This document shows, piece after piece, positions 46,001 through 59,038 of a stretch of DNA of 64,000 nt. Below the pieces are notes generated by a model. It was not told the DNA's origin, searched no databases, and saw only the letters and a program-made list of their open reading frames with translations. Position 1 is the first letter of the stretch; the number at the start of each line of letters is the position of its first letter. The position numbers were made by a program, and so were the translations under genes. Source of the stretch: Nemertoderma westbladi (Eukaryota; Xenacoelomorpha; Nemertodermatida; Nemertodermatidae); the NCBI GenBank assembly GCA_032718475.1, contig JAUCBJ010002919.1, positions 55,044 to 119,043 of the forward strand. Direction: 5' to 3'.

Positions 46001-48010
46001 GTTGGTGTCATTATTCCTACTGATTCTAAGGTTGGTGTCATTATTCCTACTGATTCTAAGGTTGGTGTCATTATTCCTACTGATTCTAAGGTTGGTGTCA
46101 TTATTCCTACTGATTCTAAGGTTGGTGTCATTATTCCTACTGATTCTAAGGTTGGTGTCATTATTCCTACTGATTCTAAGGTTGGTGTCATTATTCCTAC
46201 TGATTCTAAGGTTGGTGTCATTATTCCTACTGATTGGTGTCATTATTCCTACTGATTCTAAGGTTGGTGTCATTATTCCTACTGATTCTAAGGTTGGTAT
46301 CATTATTCCTACTGATTCTAAGGTTGGTGTCATTATTCCTACTGATTCTAAGGTTGGTGTCATTATTCCTACTGATTCTAAGGTTGGTGTCATTATTCCT
46401 ACTGATTCTAAGGTTGGTGTCATTATTCCTACTGATTCTAAGGTTGGTGTCATTATTCCTACTGATTCTAAGGTTGGTGTCATTATTCCTACTGATTCTA
46501 AGGTTGGTGTCATTATTCCTACTGATTCTAAGGTTGGTGTCATTATTCCTACTGATTGGTGTCATTATTCCTACTGATTCTAAGGTTGGTGTCATTATTC
46601 CTACTGATTCTAAGGTTGGTATCATTATTCCTACTGATTCTAAGGTTGGTGTCATTATTCCTACTGATTCTAAGGTTGGTGTCATTATTCCTACTGATTC
46701 TAAGGTTGGTGTCATTATTCCTACGGATCCTAAGGTTGGTGTCATTATTCCTACTGATTCTAAGGTTGGTGTCATTATTCCTACTGATTCTAAGGTTGGT
46801 TTCATTATTCCTACGGATCCTAAGGTTGGTGTCATTATTCCTACTGATTGGTGTCATTATTCCTACGGATCCTAAGGTTGGTGTCATTATTCCTACGGAT
46901 CCTAAGGTTGGTGTCATTATTCCTACTGATTCTAAGGTTGGTGTCATTATTCCTACTGATTCTAAGGTTGGTGTCATTATTCCTACTGATTCTAAGGTTG
47001 GTTTCATTATTCCTACTGATTCTAAGGTTGGTGTCATTATTCCTACTGATTCTAAGGTTGGTGTCATTATTCCTACTGATTCTAAGGTTGGTGTCATTTT
47101 TCCTACTGATTCTAAGGTTGGTGTCATTATTCCTACTGATTGGTGTCATTATTCCTACTGATTGGTGTCATTATTCCTACTGATTGGTGTCATTATTCCT
47201 ACTGATTGGTGTCATTATTCCTACTGATTCTAAGGTTGGTGTCATTATTCCTACTGATTCTAAGGTTGGTGTCATTATTCCTACTGATTGGTGTCATTAT
47301 TCCTACTGATTGGTGTCATTATTCCTACTGATTGGTGTCATTATTCCTACTGATTGGTGTCATTATTCCTACTGATTCTAAGGTTGGTGTCATTATTCCT
47401 ACTGATTCTAAGGTTGGTGTCATTATTCCTACTGATGATTCTAAGGTTGGTGCCATTATTCCTACTGATTCTAAGGTTGGTGTCATTATTCCTACTGATG
47501 ATTCTAAGGTTGGTGCCATTATTCCTACTGATTCTAAGGTTGGTGTCATTATTCCTACTTATTCTAAGGTTGGTTTCATTATTCCTACTGATTCTAAGGT
47601 TGGTGTCATTATTCCTACTGATTGGTGTCATTATTCCTACTGATTCTAAGGTTGGTGTCATTATTCCTACTGATTCTAAGGTTGGTGTCATTATTCCTAC
47701 TGATGATTCTAAGGTTGGTGCCATTATTCCTACTGATTCTAAGGTTGGTGTCATTATTCCTACTGATTCTAAGGTTGGTGTCATTATTCCTACTGATTCT
47801 AAGGTTGGTGTCATTATTCCTACTGATTCTAAGGTTGGTGTCATTATTCCTACTGATTCTAATGTTGGTGTCATTATTCCTACTGATTCTAAGGTTGGTG
47901 TCATTATTCCTACTGATTCTAAGGTTGGTGTCATTATTCCTACTGATTCTAAGGTTGGTGTCATTATTCCTACTGATTCTAAGGTTGGTGTCATTATTCC
48001 TACTTATTGG
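45991..48010 (+). repeat. 30-bp minisatellite carrying the exon 6 donor site
   Basis: About 65 units of GATTCTAAG|GTTGGT plus GTCATTATTCCTACT, beginning within exon 6. Variants: a 22-bp unit lacking TCTAAGGT (first at about 46234), a 33-bp unit with GATGATTCT, and single changes (GGTATC, GGTTTC, GGTGCC, CGGATCC). Nearly all full-length units keep AAGGT. In the exon 6 frame the first eight units are open; the first 22-bp unit then shifts the frame to a TGA ending at 46255. Many apparent ORFs on both strands come from this array. Confidence 0.97.
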
Positions 48011-48033
48011 TGTCATCCGGGTACTGTAAACCT

Positions 48034-51000
48034 GTACCTAGAGGACATGAAATCCTCGCTTTTTACTTAGTATATATTTGTCCGCTAACTTTAACTTAAT
48101 ATATATATATAGTTAGAAGACATGTCCGCTAACTTAATATATATATAGTTAGAAGACATGTCCGCTAACTTAATATATAGTTAGACGACATGTCCGCTAA
48201 CTCAATATATATCGAGTTAGAAGACATGTCCGCTAAATTAATATATATATATAGTTAGAAGACATGTCCGCTAACTTAATATATAGTTAGAAGACATGTC
48301 CGCTAACTTAATATATATATAGTTAGAAGACATGTCCGCTAACTTAATATATATATAGTTAGAAGACATGTCCGCTAACTTAATATATATATAGTTAGAA
48401 GACATGTCCGCTAACTTAATATATATAGAGTTAGACGACATGTCCGCTAACTTAATATATATCGAGTTAGAAGACATGTCCGCTAACTCAATATATATCG
48501 CGTTAGAAGACATGTCCGCTAAATTAATATATATATATAGTTAGAAGACATATCCGCTAACTTAATATATAGTTAGAAGACATGTCCGCTAACTTAATAT
48601 ATATATAGTTAGAAGACATGTCCGCTAACTTAATATATATAGAGTTAGACGACATGTCCGCTAACTTAATATATATAGAGTTAGAAGACATGTCCGCTAA
48701 ATTAATATATATATATAGTTAGAAGACATGTCCGCTAACTTAATATATAGTTAGAAGACATGTCCGCTAACTTAATATATATATAGTTAGAAGACATGTC
48801 CGCTAACTTAATATATATAGAGTTAGACGACATGTCCGCTAACTTAATATATATCGAGTTAGAAGACATGTCCGCTAACTCAATATATATCGAGTTAGAA
48901 GACATGTCCGCTAAATTAATATATAGTTAGAAGACATGTCCGCTAACTTAATATATAGTTAGAAGACATGTCCGCTAACTCAATATATAGTTAGAAGACA
49001 TGTCCGCTAACTTAATATATAGTTAGAAGACATGTCCGCTAACTTAATATATAGTTAGAAGACATGTCCGCTAACTTAATATATAGTTAGAAGACATGTC
49101 CGCTAACTTAATATATATCGAGTTAGAAGACATGTCCGCTAACTCAATATATATCGAGTTAGAAGACATGTCCGCTAAATTAATATATAGTTAGAAGACA
49201 TGTCCGCTAACTTAATATATAGTTAGAAGACATGTCCGCTAACTCAATATATAGTTAGAAGACATGTCCGCTAACTTAATATATAGTTAGAAGACATGTC
49301 CGCTAACTTAATATAGAGTTAGAAGACATGTCCGCTAACTTAATATATAGTTAGAAGACATGTCCGCTAACTTAATATGTAGTTAGAAGACATGTCCGCT
49401 AACTTAATATATAGTTAGAAGACATGTCCGCTAACTTAATATATATAGAGTTAGAAGACATGTCCGCTAACTTAATATATATAGAGTTAGAAGACATGTC
49501 CGCTAAATTAATATATAGTTAGAAGACATGTCCGCTAACTGAATATATAGGTAGAAGACATGTCCGCTAACTTAATATATAGGTAGAAGACATGTCCGCT
49601 AACTTAATATAGAGTTAGAAGACATGTCCGCTAACTCAATATATATCGAGTTAGAAGACATGTCCGCTAACTCAATATATATTGAGTTAGAAGACATGTC
49701 CGCTAACTTAATATATAGTTAGAAGACATGTCCGCTAACTTAATATATATAGAGTTAGAAGACATGTCCGCTAACTCAATATATATCGAGTTAGAAGACA
49801 TGTCCGCTAAATTAATATATAGTTAGAAGACATGTCCGCTAAATTAATATATAGTTAGAAGACATGTCCGCTAACTTAATATATAGGTAGAAGACATGTC
49901 CGCTAACTTAATATATAGGTAGAAGACATGTCCGCTAACTTAATATATAGTTAGAAGACATGTCCGCTAAATTAATATATAGTTAGAAGACATGTCCGCT
50001 AACTGAATATATAGGTAGAAGACATGTCCGCTAACTTAATATATAGGTAGAAGACATGTCCGCTAACTTAATATATAGTTAGAAGACATGTCCGCTAACT
50101 TAATATATATAGAGTTAGAAGACATGTCCGCTAACTTAATATAGAGTTCGAAGACATGTCCGCTAACTTAATATATATAGAGTTAGAAGACATGTCCGCT
50201 AACTTAATATATAGTTAGAAGACATGTCCGCTAACTTAATATATATTGAGTTAGAAGACATGTCCGCTAACTCAATATATATCGAGTTAGAAGACATGTC
50301 CGCTAACTTAATATATAGTTAGAAGACATGTCCGCTAACTTAATATATAGGTAGAAGACATGTCCGCTAACTTAATATATAGTTAGAAGACATGTCCGCT
50401 AACTTAATATATATAGAGTTAGAAGACATGTCCGCTAACTCAATATATATCGAGTTAGAAGACATGTCCGCTAACTCAATATATATCGAGTTAGAAGACA
50501 TGTCCGCTAACTTAATATATAGTTAGAAGACATGTCCGCTAACTTAATATATAGTTAGAAGACATGTCCGCTAACTTAATATATATAGAGTTAGAAGACA
50601 TGTCCGCTAATTTAATATATATAGAGTTAGAAGACATGTCCGCTAACTTAATATATAGTTAGAAGACATGTCCGCTAACTTAATATATAGTTAGAAGACA
50701 TGTCCGCTAACTTAATATATATTGAGTTAGAAGACATGTCCGCTAACTCAATATATATCGAGTTAGAAGACATGTCCGCTAACTCAATATATATCGAGTT
50801 AGAAGACATGTCCGCTAACTTAATATATAGTTAGAAGACATGTCCGCTAACTTAATATATAGGTAGAAGACATGTCCGCTAACTTAATATATAGTTAGAA
50901 GACATGTCCGCTAAATTAATATATAGTTAGAAGACATGTCCGCTAACTGAATATATAGGTAGAAGACATGTCCGCTAACTTAATATAGAGTTAGAAGACA

Positions 51001-54000
51001 TGTCCGCTAACTTAATATATAGTTAGAAGACATGTCCGCTAACTTAATATATATAGAGTTAGAAGACATGTCCGCTAACTTAATATAGAGTTCGAAGACA
51101 TGTCCGCTAACTTAATATATATAGAGTTAGAAGACATGTCCGCTAACTTAATATATAGTTAGAAGACATGTCCGCTAACTTAATATATATTGAGTTAGAA
51201 GACATGTCCGCTAACTCAATATATATCGAGTTAGAAGACATGTCCGCTAACTTAATATATAGTTAGAAGACATGTCCGCTAACTTAATATATAGGTAGAA
51301 GACATGTCCGCTAACTTAATATATAGTTAGAAGACATGTCCGCTAACTTAATATATATAGAGTTAGAAGACATGTCCGCTAACTCAATATATATCGAGTT
51401 AGAAGACATGTCCGCTAACTCAATATATATCGAGTTAGAAGACATGTCCGCTAACTTAATATATAGTTAGAAGACATGTCCGCTAACTTAATATATAGTT
51501 AGAAGACATGTCCGCTAACTTAATATATATAGAGTTAGAAGACATGTCCGCTAATTTAATATATATAGAGTTAGAAGACATGTCCGCTAACTTAATATAT
51601 AGTTAGAAGACATGTCCGCTAACTTAATATATAGTTAGAAGACATGTCCGCTAACTTAATATATATTGAGTTAGAAGACATGTCCGCTAACTTAATATAT
51701 AGTTAGAAGACATGTCCGCTAACTTAATATATAGTTAGAAGACATGTCCGCTAACTTAATATATATTGAGTTAGAAGACATGTCCGCTAACTCAATATAT
51801 AGTTAGAAGACATGTCCGCTAACTTAATATATAGTTAGAAGACATGTCCGCTAACTTAATATATATTGAGTTAGAAGACATGTCCGCTAACTTAATATAT
51901 ATAGAGTTAGAAGACATGTCCGCTAATTTAATATATATAGAGTTAGAAGACATGTCCGCTAACTTAATATATAGTTAGAAGACATGTCCGCTAACTTAAT
52001 ATATATTGAGTTAGAAGACATGTCCGCTAACTTAATATATAGTTAGAAGACATGTCCGCTAACTTAATATATAGTTAGAAGACATGTCCGCTAACTTAAT
52101 ATATATTGAGTTAGAAGACATGTCCGCTAACTTAATATATATAGAGTTAGAAGACATGTCCGCTAATTTAATATATATAGAGTTAGAAGACATGTCCGCT
52201 AACTTAATATATAGTTAGAAGACATGTCCGCTAACTTAATATATATTGAGTTAGAAGACATGTCCGCTAACTTAATATATAGTTAGAAGACATGTCCGCT
52301 AACTTAATATATAGTTAGAAGACATGTCCGCTAACTTAATATATATTGAGTTAGAAGACATGTCCGCTAACTCAATATATATCGAGTTAGAAGACATGTC
52401 CGCTAACTTAATATATATCGAGTTAGAAGACATGTCCGCTAACTTAATATATAGTTAGAAGACATGTCCGCTAACTTAATATATATTGAGTTAGAAGACA
52501 TGTCCGCTAACTCAATATATATCGAGTTAGAAGACATGTCCGCTAACTTAATATATATTGAGTTTGAAGACATGTCCGCTAACTCAATATATATAGAGTT
52601 AGAAGACATGTCCGCTAACTTAATATATAGTTAGAAGACATGTCCGCTAACTTAATATATATTGAGTTAGAAGACATGTCCGCTAACTTAATATATATTG
52701 AGTTAGAAGACATGTCCGCTAACTCAATATATATAGAGTTAGAAGACATGTCCGCTAACTTAATATATAGTTAGAAGACATGTCCGCTAACTTAATATAT
52801 ATTGAGTTAGAAGACATGTCCGCTAACTCAATATATATCGAGTTAGAAGACATGTCCGCTAACTTAATATATAGTTAGAAGACATGTCCGCTAACTTAAT
52901 ATATATTGAGTTAGAAGACATGTCCGCTAACTCAATATATATCGAGTTAGAAGACATGTCCGCTAACTTAATATATATCGAGTTAGAAGACATGTCCGCT
53001 AACTTAATATATAGTTAGAAGACATGTCCGCTAACTTAATATATATTGAGTTAGAAGACATGTCCGCTAACTCAATATATATCGAGTTAGAAGACATGTC
53101 CGCTAACTTAATATATATTGAGTTAGAAGACATGTCCGCTAACTCAATATATATAGAGTTAGAAGACATGTCCGCTAACTTAATATATATTGAGTTAGAA
53201 GACATGTCCGCTAACTCAATATATATCGAGTTAGAAGACATGTCCGCTAACTTAATATATATTGAGTTAGAAGACATGTCCGCTAACTCAATATATATCG
53301 AGTTAGAAGACATGTCCGCTAACTTAATATATATTGAGTTAGAAGACATGTCCGCTAACTCAATTAATATATAGTTAGAAGACATGTCCGCTAACTTAAT
53401 ATATATTGAGTTAGAAGACATGTCCGCTAACTCAATATATATAGAGTTAGAAGACATGTCCGCTAACTTAATATATAGTTAGAAGACATGTCCGCTAACT
53501 TAATATATATTGAGTTAGAAGACATGTCCGCTAACTCAATATATATCGAGTTAGAAGACATGTCCGCTAACTTAATATATAGTTAGAAGACATGTCCGCT
53601 AACTTAATATATATTGAGTTAGAAGACATGTCCGCTAACTCAATATATATCGAGTTAGAAGACATGTCCGCTAACTTAATATATATCGAGTTAGAAGACA
53701 TGTCCGCTAACTTAATATATAGTTAGAAGACATGTCCGCTAACTTAATATATATTGAGTTAGAAGACATGTCCGCTAACTCAATATATATCGAGTTAGAA
53801 GACATGTCCGCTAACTTAATATATATTGAGTTAGAAGACATGTCCGCTAACTCAATATATATAGAGTTAGAAGACATGTCCGCTAACTTAATATATAGTT
53901 AGAAGACATGTCCGCTAACTTAATATATAGTTAGAAGACATGTCCGCTAACTTAATATATATAGAGTTAGAAGACATGTCCGCTAATTTAATATATATAG

Positions 54001-57000
54001 AGTTAGAAGACATGTCCGCTAACTTAATATATAGTTAGAAGACATGTCCGCTAACTTAATATATAGTTAGAAGACATGTCCGCTAACTTAATATATATTG
54101 AGTTAGAAGACATGTCCGCTAACTCAATATATATCGAGTTAGAAGACATGTCCGCTAACTTAATATATAGTTAGAAGACATGTCCGCTAACTTAATATAT
54201 AGTTAGAAGACATGTCCGCTAACTTAATATATATAGAGTTAGAAGACATGTCCGCTAACTTAATATATATAGAGTTAGAAGACATGTCCGCTAACTTAAT
54301 ATATAGTTAGAAGACATGTCCGCTAACTTAATATATAGTTAGAAGACATGTCCGCTAACTTAATATATAGTTAGAAGACATGTCCGCTAACTTTATATAT
54401 ATAGAGTTAGAAGACATGTCCGCTAACTCAATATATATCGAGTTAGAAGACATGTCCGCTAAATTAATATATAGTTAGAAGACATGTCCGCTAACTTAAT
54501 ATATAGTTAGAAGACATGTCCGCTAACTTAATATATATAGAGTTAGAAGACATGTCCGCTAACTTAATATATAGTTAGAAGACATGTCCGCTAACTTAAT
54601 ATATATAGAGTTAGAAGACATGTCCGCTAACTTAATATATAGTTAGAAGACATGTCCGCTAACTTAATATATAGTTAGAAGACATGTCCGCTAACTTAAT
54701 ATATATAGAGTTAGAAGACATGTCCACTAACTCAATATATATCAAGTTAGAAGACATGTCCGCTAAATTAATATATAGTTAGAAGACATGTCCGCTAACT
54801 TAATATATAGTTAGAAGACATGTCCGCTAACTTAATATATATAGAGTTAGAAGACATGTCCGCTAACTTAATATATAGTTAGAAGACATGTCCGCTAACT
54901 TAATATATAGTTAGAAGACATGTCCGCTAACTTAATATATAGTTAGAAGACATGTCCGCTAACTTAATATATATAGAGTTAGAAGACATGTCCGCTAACT
55001 TAATATATAGTTAGAAGACATATCCGCTAACTTAATATATATCGAGTTAGAAGACATGTCCGCTAACTTAATATATAGTTAGAAGACATGTCCGCTAACT
55101 TAATATATAGTTAGAAGACATGTCCGCTAACGTAATATATAGTTAGAAGACATGTCCGCTAACTTAATATATATCGAGTTAGAAGACATGTCCGCTAACT
55201 TAATATATAGTTCGAAGACATGTCCGCTAACTTAATATATATATAGTTAGAAGACATGTCCGCTAACTTAATATATATCGAGTTAGAAGACATGTCCGCT
55301 AACTTAATATATAGTTAGAAGACATGTCCGCTAACTTAATATATATCGAGTTAGAAGACATGTCCGCTAACTTAATATATAGTTCGAAGACATGTCCGCT
55401 AACTTAATATATATTGAGTTAGAAGACATGTCCGCTAACTTAATATATAGTTAGAAGACATGTCCGCTAACTTAATATATATCGAGTTAGAAGACATGTC
55501 CGCTAACTTAATATATAGTTCGAAGACATGTCCGCTAACTTAATATATATATAGTTAGAAGACATGTCCGCTAACTTAATATATATCGAGTTAGAAGACA
55601 TGTCCGCTAACTTAATATATAGTTAGAAGACATGTCCGCTAACTTAATATATATCGAGTTAGAAGATATGTCCGCTAACTTAATATATAGTTCGAAGACA
55701 TGTCCGCTAACTTAATATATATATAGTTAGAAGACATGTCCGCTAACTTAATATATATCGAGTTAGAAGACATGTCCGCTAACTTAATATATATATAGTT
55801 AGACGACATGTCCGCTAACTTAATATATATTGAGTTAGAAGACATGTCCGCTAACTTAATATATAGTTAGAAGACATGTCCGCTAACTTAATATATATCG
55901 AGTTAGAAGACATGTCCGCTAACTTAATATATAGTTCGAAGACATGTCCGCTAACTTAATATATATTGAGTTAGAAGACATGTCCGCTAACTTAATATAT
56001 AGTTAGAAGACATGTCCGCTAACTTAATATATATCGAGTTAGAAGACATGTCCGCTAACTTAATATATAGTTAGAAGACATGTCCGCTAACTTAATATAT
56101 AGTTCGAAGACATGTCCGCTAACTTAATATATAGTTAGAAGACATGTCCGCTAACTTAATATATATCGAGTTAGAAGACATGTCCGCTAACTTAATATAT
56201 AGTTAGAAGACATGTCCGCTAACTTAATATATATCGAGTTAGAAGACATGTCCGCTAACTTAATATATATCGAGTTAGAAGACATGTCCGCTAACTTAAT
56301 ATATAGTTCGAAGACATGTCCGCTAACTTAATATATATTGAGTTAGAAGACATGTCCGCTAACTTAATATATAGTTAGAAGACATGTCCGCTAACTTAAT
56401 ATATAGTTAGAAGACATGTCCGCTAACTTAATATATATCGAGTTAGAAGACATGTCCGCTAACTTAATATATATCGAGTTAGAAGACATGTCCGCTAACT
56501 TAATATATAGTTAGAAGACATGTCCGCTAACTTAATATATATTAAGTTAGAAGACATGTCCGCTAACTCAATATATATCGAGTTAGAAGACATGTCCGCT
56601 AACTTAATATATAGTTAGAAGACATGTCCGCTAACTTAATATATATCGAGTTAGAAGACATGTCCGCTAACTTAATATATATCGAGTTAGAAGACATGTC
56701 CGCTAAATTATATATATATATAGTTAGAAGACATGTCCGCTAACTTAATATATATAGAGTTAGACGACATGTCCGCTAACTTAATATATATCGAGTTAGA
56801 AGACATGTCCGCTAACTTAATATATAGTTAGAAGACATGTCCGCTAACTTAATATATATCGAGTTAGAAGACATGTCCGCTAACTTAATATATATCGAGT
56901 TAGAAGACATGTCCGCTAACTTAATATATATCGAGTTAGAAGACATGTCCGCTAACTTAATATATATAGAGTTAGAAGACATGTCCGCTAACTTAATATA

Positions 57001-58646
57001 TAGTTAGAAGACATGTCCGCTAACTTAATATATAGTTAGAAGACATGTCCGCTACCTTAATATATATCGAGTTAGAAGACATGTCCGCTAACTTAATATA
57101 TAGTTAGAAGACATGTCCGCTAACTTAATATATATAGAGTTAGACGACATGTCCGCTAACTTAATATATATCGAGTTAGAAGACATGTCCGCTAAATTAA
57201 TATATATATATAGTTAGAAGACATGTCCTCTAACTTAATATATAGTTAGAAGACATGTCCGCTAACTTAATATATAGTTAGAAGACATGTCCGCTAACTT
57301 AATATATAGTTAGAAGACATGTCCGCTAACTTAATATATATCGAGTTAGAAGACATGTCCGCTAACTTAATATATAGTTAGAAGACATGTCCGCTAACTC
57401 AATATAGAGTTAGAAGACATGTCCGCTAACTCAATATATATCGAGTTAGAAGACATGTCCGCTAACTTAATATATAGTTCGAAGACATGTCCGCTAACTC
57501 AATATAGAGTTAGAAGACATGTCCGCTAACTCAATATATATATATATAGTTAGAAGACATGTCCGCTAACTCAATATATAGTTAGAAGACATGTCCGCTA
57601 ACTTAATATATATATAGTTAGAAGACATGTCCGCTAACTTAATATATATCGAGTTAGAAGACATGTCCGCTAACTCAATATATAGTTAGAAGACATGTCC
57701 GCCCACTCAATATAGAGTTAGAAGACATGTCCGCTAACTTAATATATATAGAGTTAGAAGACATGTCCGCTAACTTAATATTTATAGAGTTAGAAGACAT
57801 GTCCGCTAACTCAATATATATCGAGTTAGAAGACATGTCCGCTAACTCGATATATAGTTAGAAGACATGTCCGCTAACTTAATATATATAGAGTTAGAAG
57901 ACATGTCCGCTAACTCAATATATATCGAGTTAGAAGACATGTCCGCTAAATTAATATATATATATAGTTAGAAGACATGTCCGCTAACTTAATATATAGT
58001 TAGAAGACATGTCCGCTAACTTAATATATATCGAGTTAGAAGACATGTCCGCTAACTTAATATATAGTTAGAAGACATGTCCGCTAACTTAATATATAGT
58101 TAGAAGACATGTCCGCTAACTTAATATATAGTTAGAAGACATGTCCGCTAACTTAATATATATCGAGTTAGAAGACATGTCCGCTAACTTAATATATAGT
58201 TAGAAGACATGTCCGCTAACTTAATATATATATAGTTAGAAGACATGTCCGCTAACTTAATATATATATAGTTAGACGACATGTCCGCTAACTCAATATA
58301 GAGTTAGAAGACATGTCCGCTAACTCAATATAGAGTTAGAAGACATGTCCGCTAACTCAATATAGAGTTAGAAGACATGTCCGCTAACTTAATATAGATC
58401 GAGTTAGAAGACATGTCCGCTAAATTAATATATATATATAGTTAGAAGACATGTCCGCGAACTTAATATATAGTTAGAAGACATGTCCGCTAACTTAATA
58501 TATAGTTAGAAGACATGTCCGCTAACTTAATATATAGTTAGAAGACATGTCCGCTAACTTAATATAGAGTTAGAAGACATGTCCGCTAACTTAATATATA
58601 GTTAGAAGACATGTCCGCTAACTCAATTTCATGTCCTCTTAGGGAC
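48034..58646. mobile_element. Array bounded by ~20-bp inverted repeats (possible expanded TIR element)
   Basis: GTACCTAGAGGACATGAAAT at 48034-48053 is matched by the reverse complement of 58626-58646 (which reads GTCCCT then AAGAGGACATGAAAT) with one mismatch and one indel. These inverted ends sit at the two limits of the 10.5-kb satellite and nowhere else that I saw. The shared word GACATG also occurs in each repeat unit. I see no target duplication or transposase, so a TIR origin is inferred from the ends only. Confidence 0.5.
48068..58625. repeat. 10.5-kb satellite of a near-palindromic ~32-36 bp unit
   Basis: Roughly 300 units. Each has AGTTAG, AA, GACATGTC, CG and CTAACT in that order, which is symmetric at 20 of 24 positions, followed by an AT spacer (TTAATATAT, CAATATATATCGAG, TTAATATATATTGAG, AATATATATAGAG). 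Spacer variation changes the period from about 28 to 36 bp. Higher-order blocks exist: the rare variant AGAGTTCGAAGACATG recurs at 50143 and 51087 with the same neighbours, an offset of 944. Because the unit is nearly palindromic, both strands show similar incidental frames near 53.0-53.4 kb. Confidence 0.97.
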
Positions 58647-58876
58647 TCCATATATAGAAGCATTTTAAAAAGTTGACATATGTAATAACAATTCGTTGAC
58701 TCTGATGGTATGCCTGCTGGCCATGCAAGTATTCCAATTCTAAATATTAAAAAAAAAGTTTAAAAATATATTAGAATTTTGTTATCTCTCTGTTCCTGAA
58801 CATTATGTCAGTATCTTGAAGTAAACAGTAGTTCATTTATTAAGCGATTAAATTGTTTTATATATTTATTTTTTAG

Positions 58877-59038
58877 GCAACTGAGGTACTTTTAAAGGTT
58901 GATGAACAATGTTTATTGAATCACTACAAAATTGGTGTTCTTTACTGCAAGCCAAACCAAACTACAGAAGAAGAAATGTATAACAATGAACACGGATCAC
59001 AAGCTTTCAATGAGTTTCTTGGACTTCTTGGTAATAAA
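58877..59038 (+). CDS. SIPA1L: SIPA1-like RapGAP, exon 7 (start of the RapGAP domain)
   Basis: 162 bases, phase 0 both ends, residues 408-461. Acceptor ATTTTTTAG|G and donor AAA|GTTAGT. It reads ATEVLLKVDEQ, HYKIGVLYCKPNQTTEEEMY and GSQAFNEFLGLLGNK, matching the conserved KLDEQ, (K/H)-G-(L/M)YCK-GQ-(S/T)EEEMYNNE and AFEEFL-LLG blocks opening the RapGAP catalytic domain. I prefer the AAA|GTTAGT donor over GTAATA nine bases earlier because GNK joins VKLKGF in phase, as in the family's LLG-(R/K)V-LKGF; the GTAATA site would end in phase 1. Confidence 0.95.

Noticed and set aside
45851-48070. Overlapping open frames on both strands (VGVIIPTDSK, LILRLVSLFL, VGIMTPTLES, ISRNNDTNLR)
   Set aside because: All are frames of the 30-bp minisatellite. 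Only the first part, in the exon 6 frame, belongs to a real exon.
52999-53457. SNSIYIKLADM / ANLIYIELEDM repeat proteins
   Set aside because: They occur only where the palindromic unit keeps a length divisible by three. Simple satellite translation.
10950-58625. CRISPR-like appearance of regular repeats
   Set aside because: The repeats are head-to-tail without unique spacers, no cas genes are present and the DNA is eukaryotic.
59031-59036. Alternative exon 7 donor G|GTAATA
   Set aside because: It would leave phase 1, whereas exon 8 needs phase 0, and it would drop residues that match the family (LLGNK-VKLKGF).
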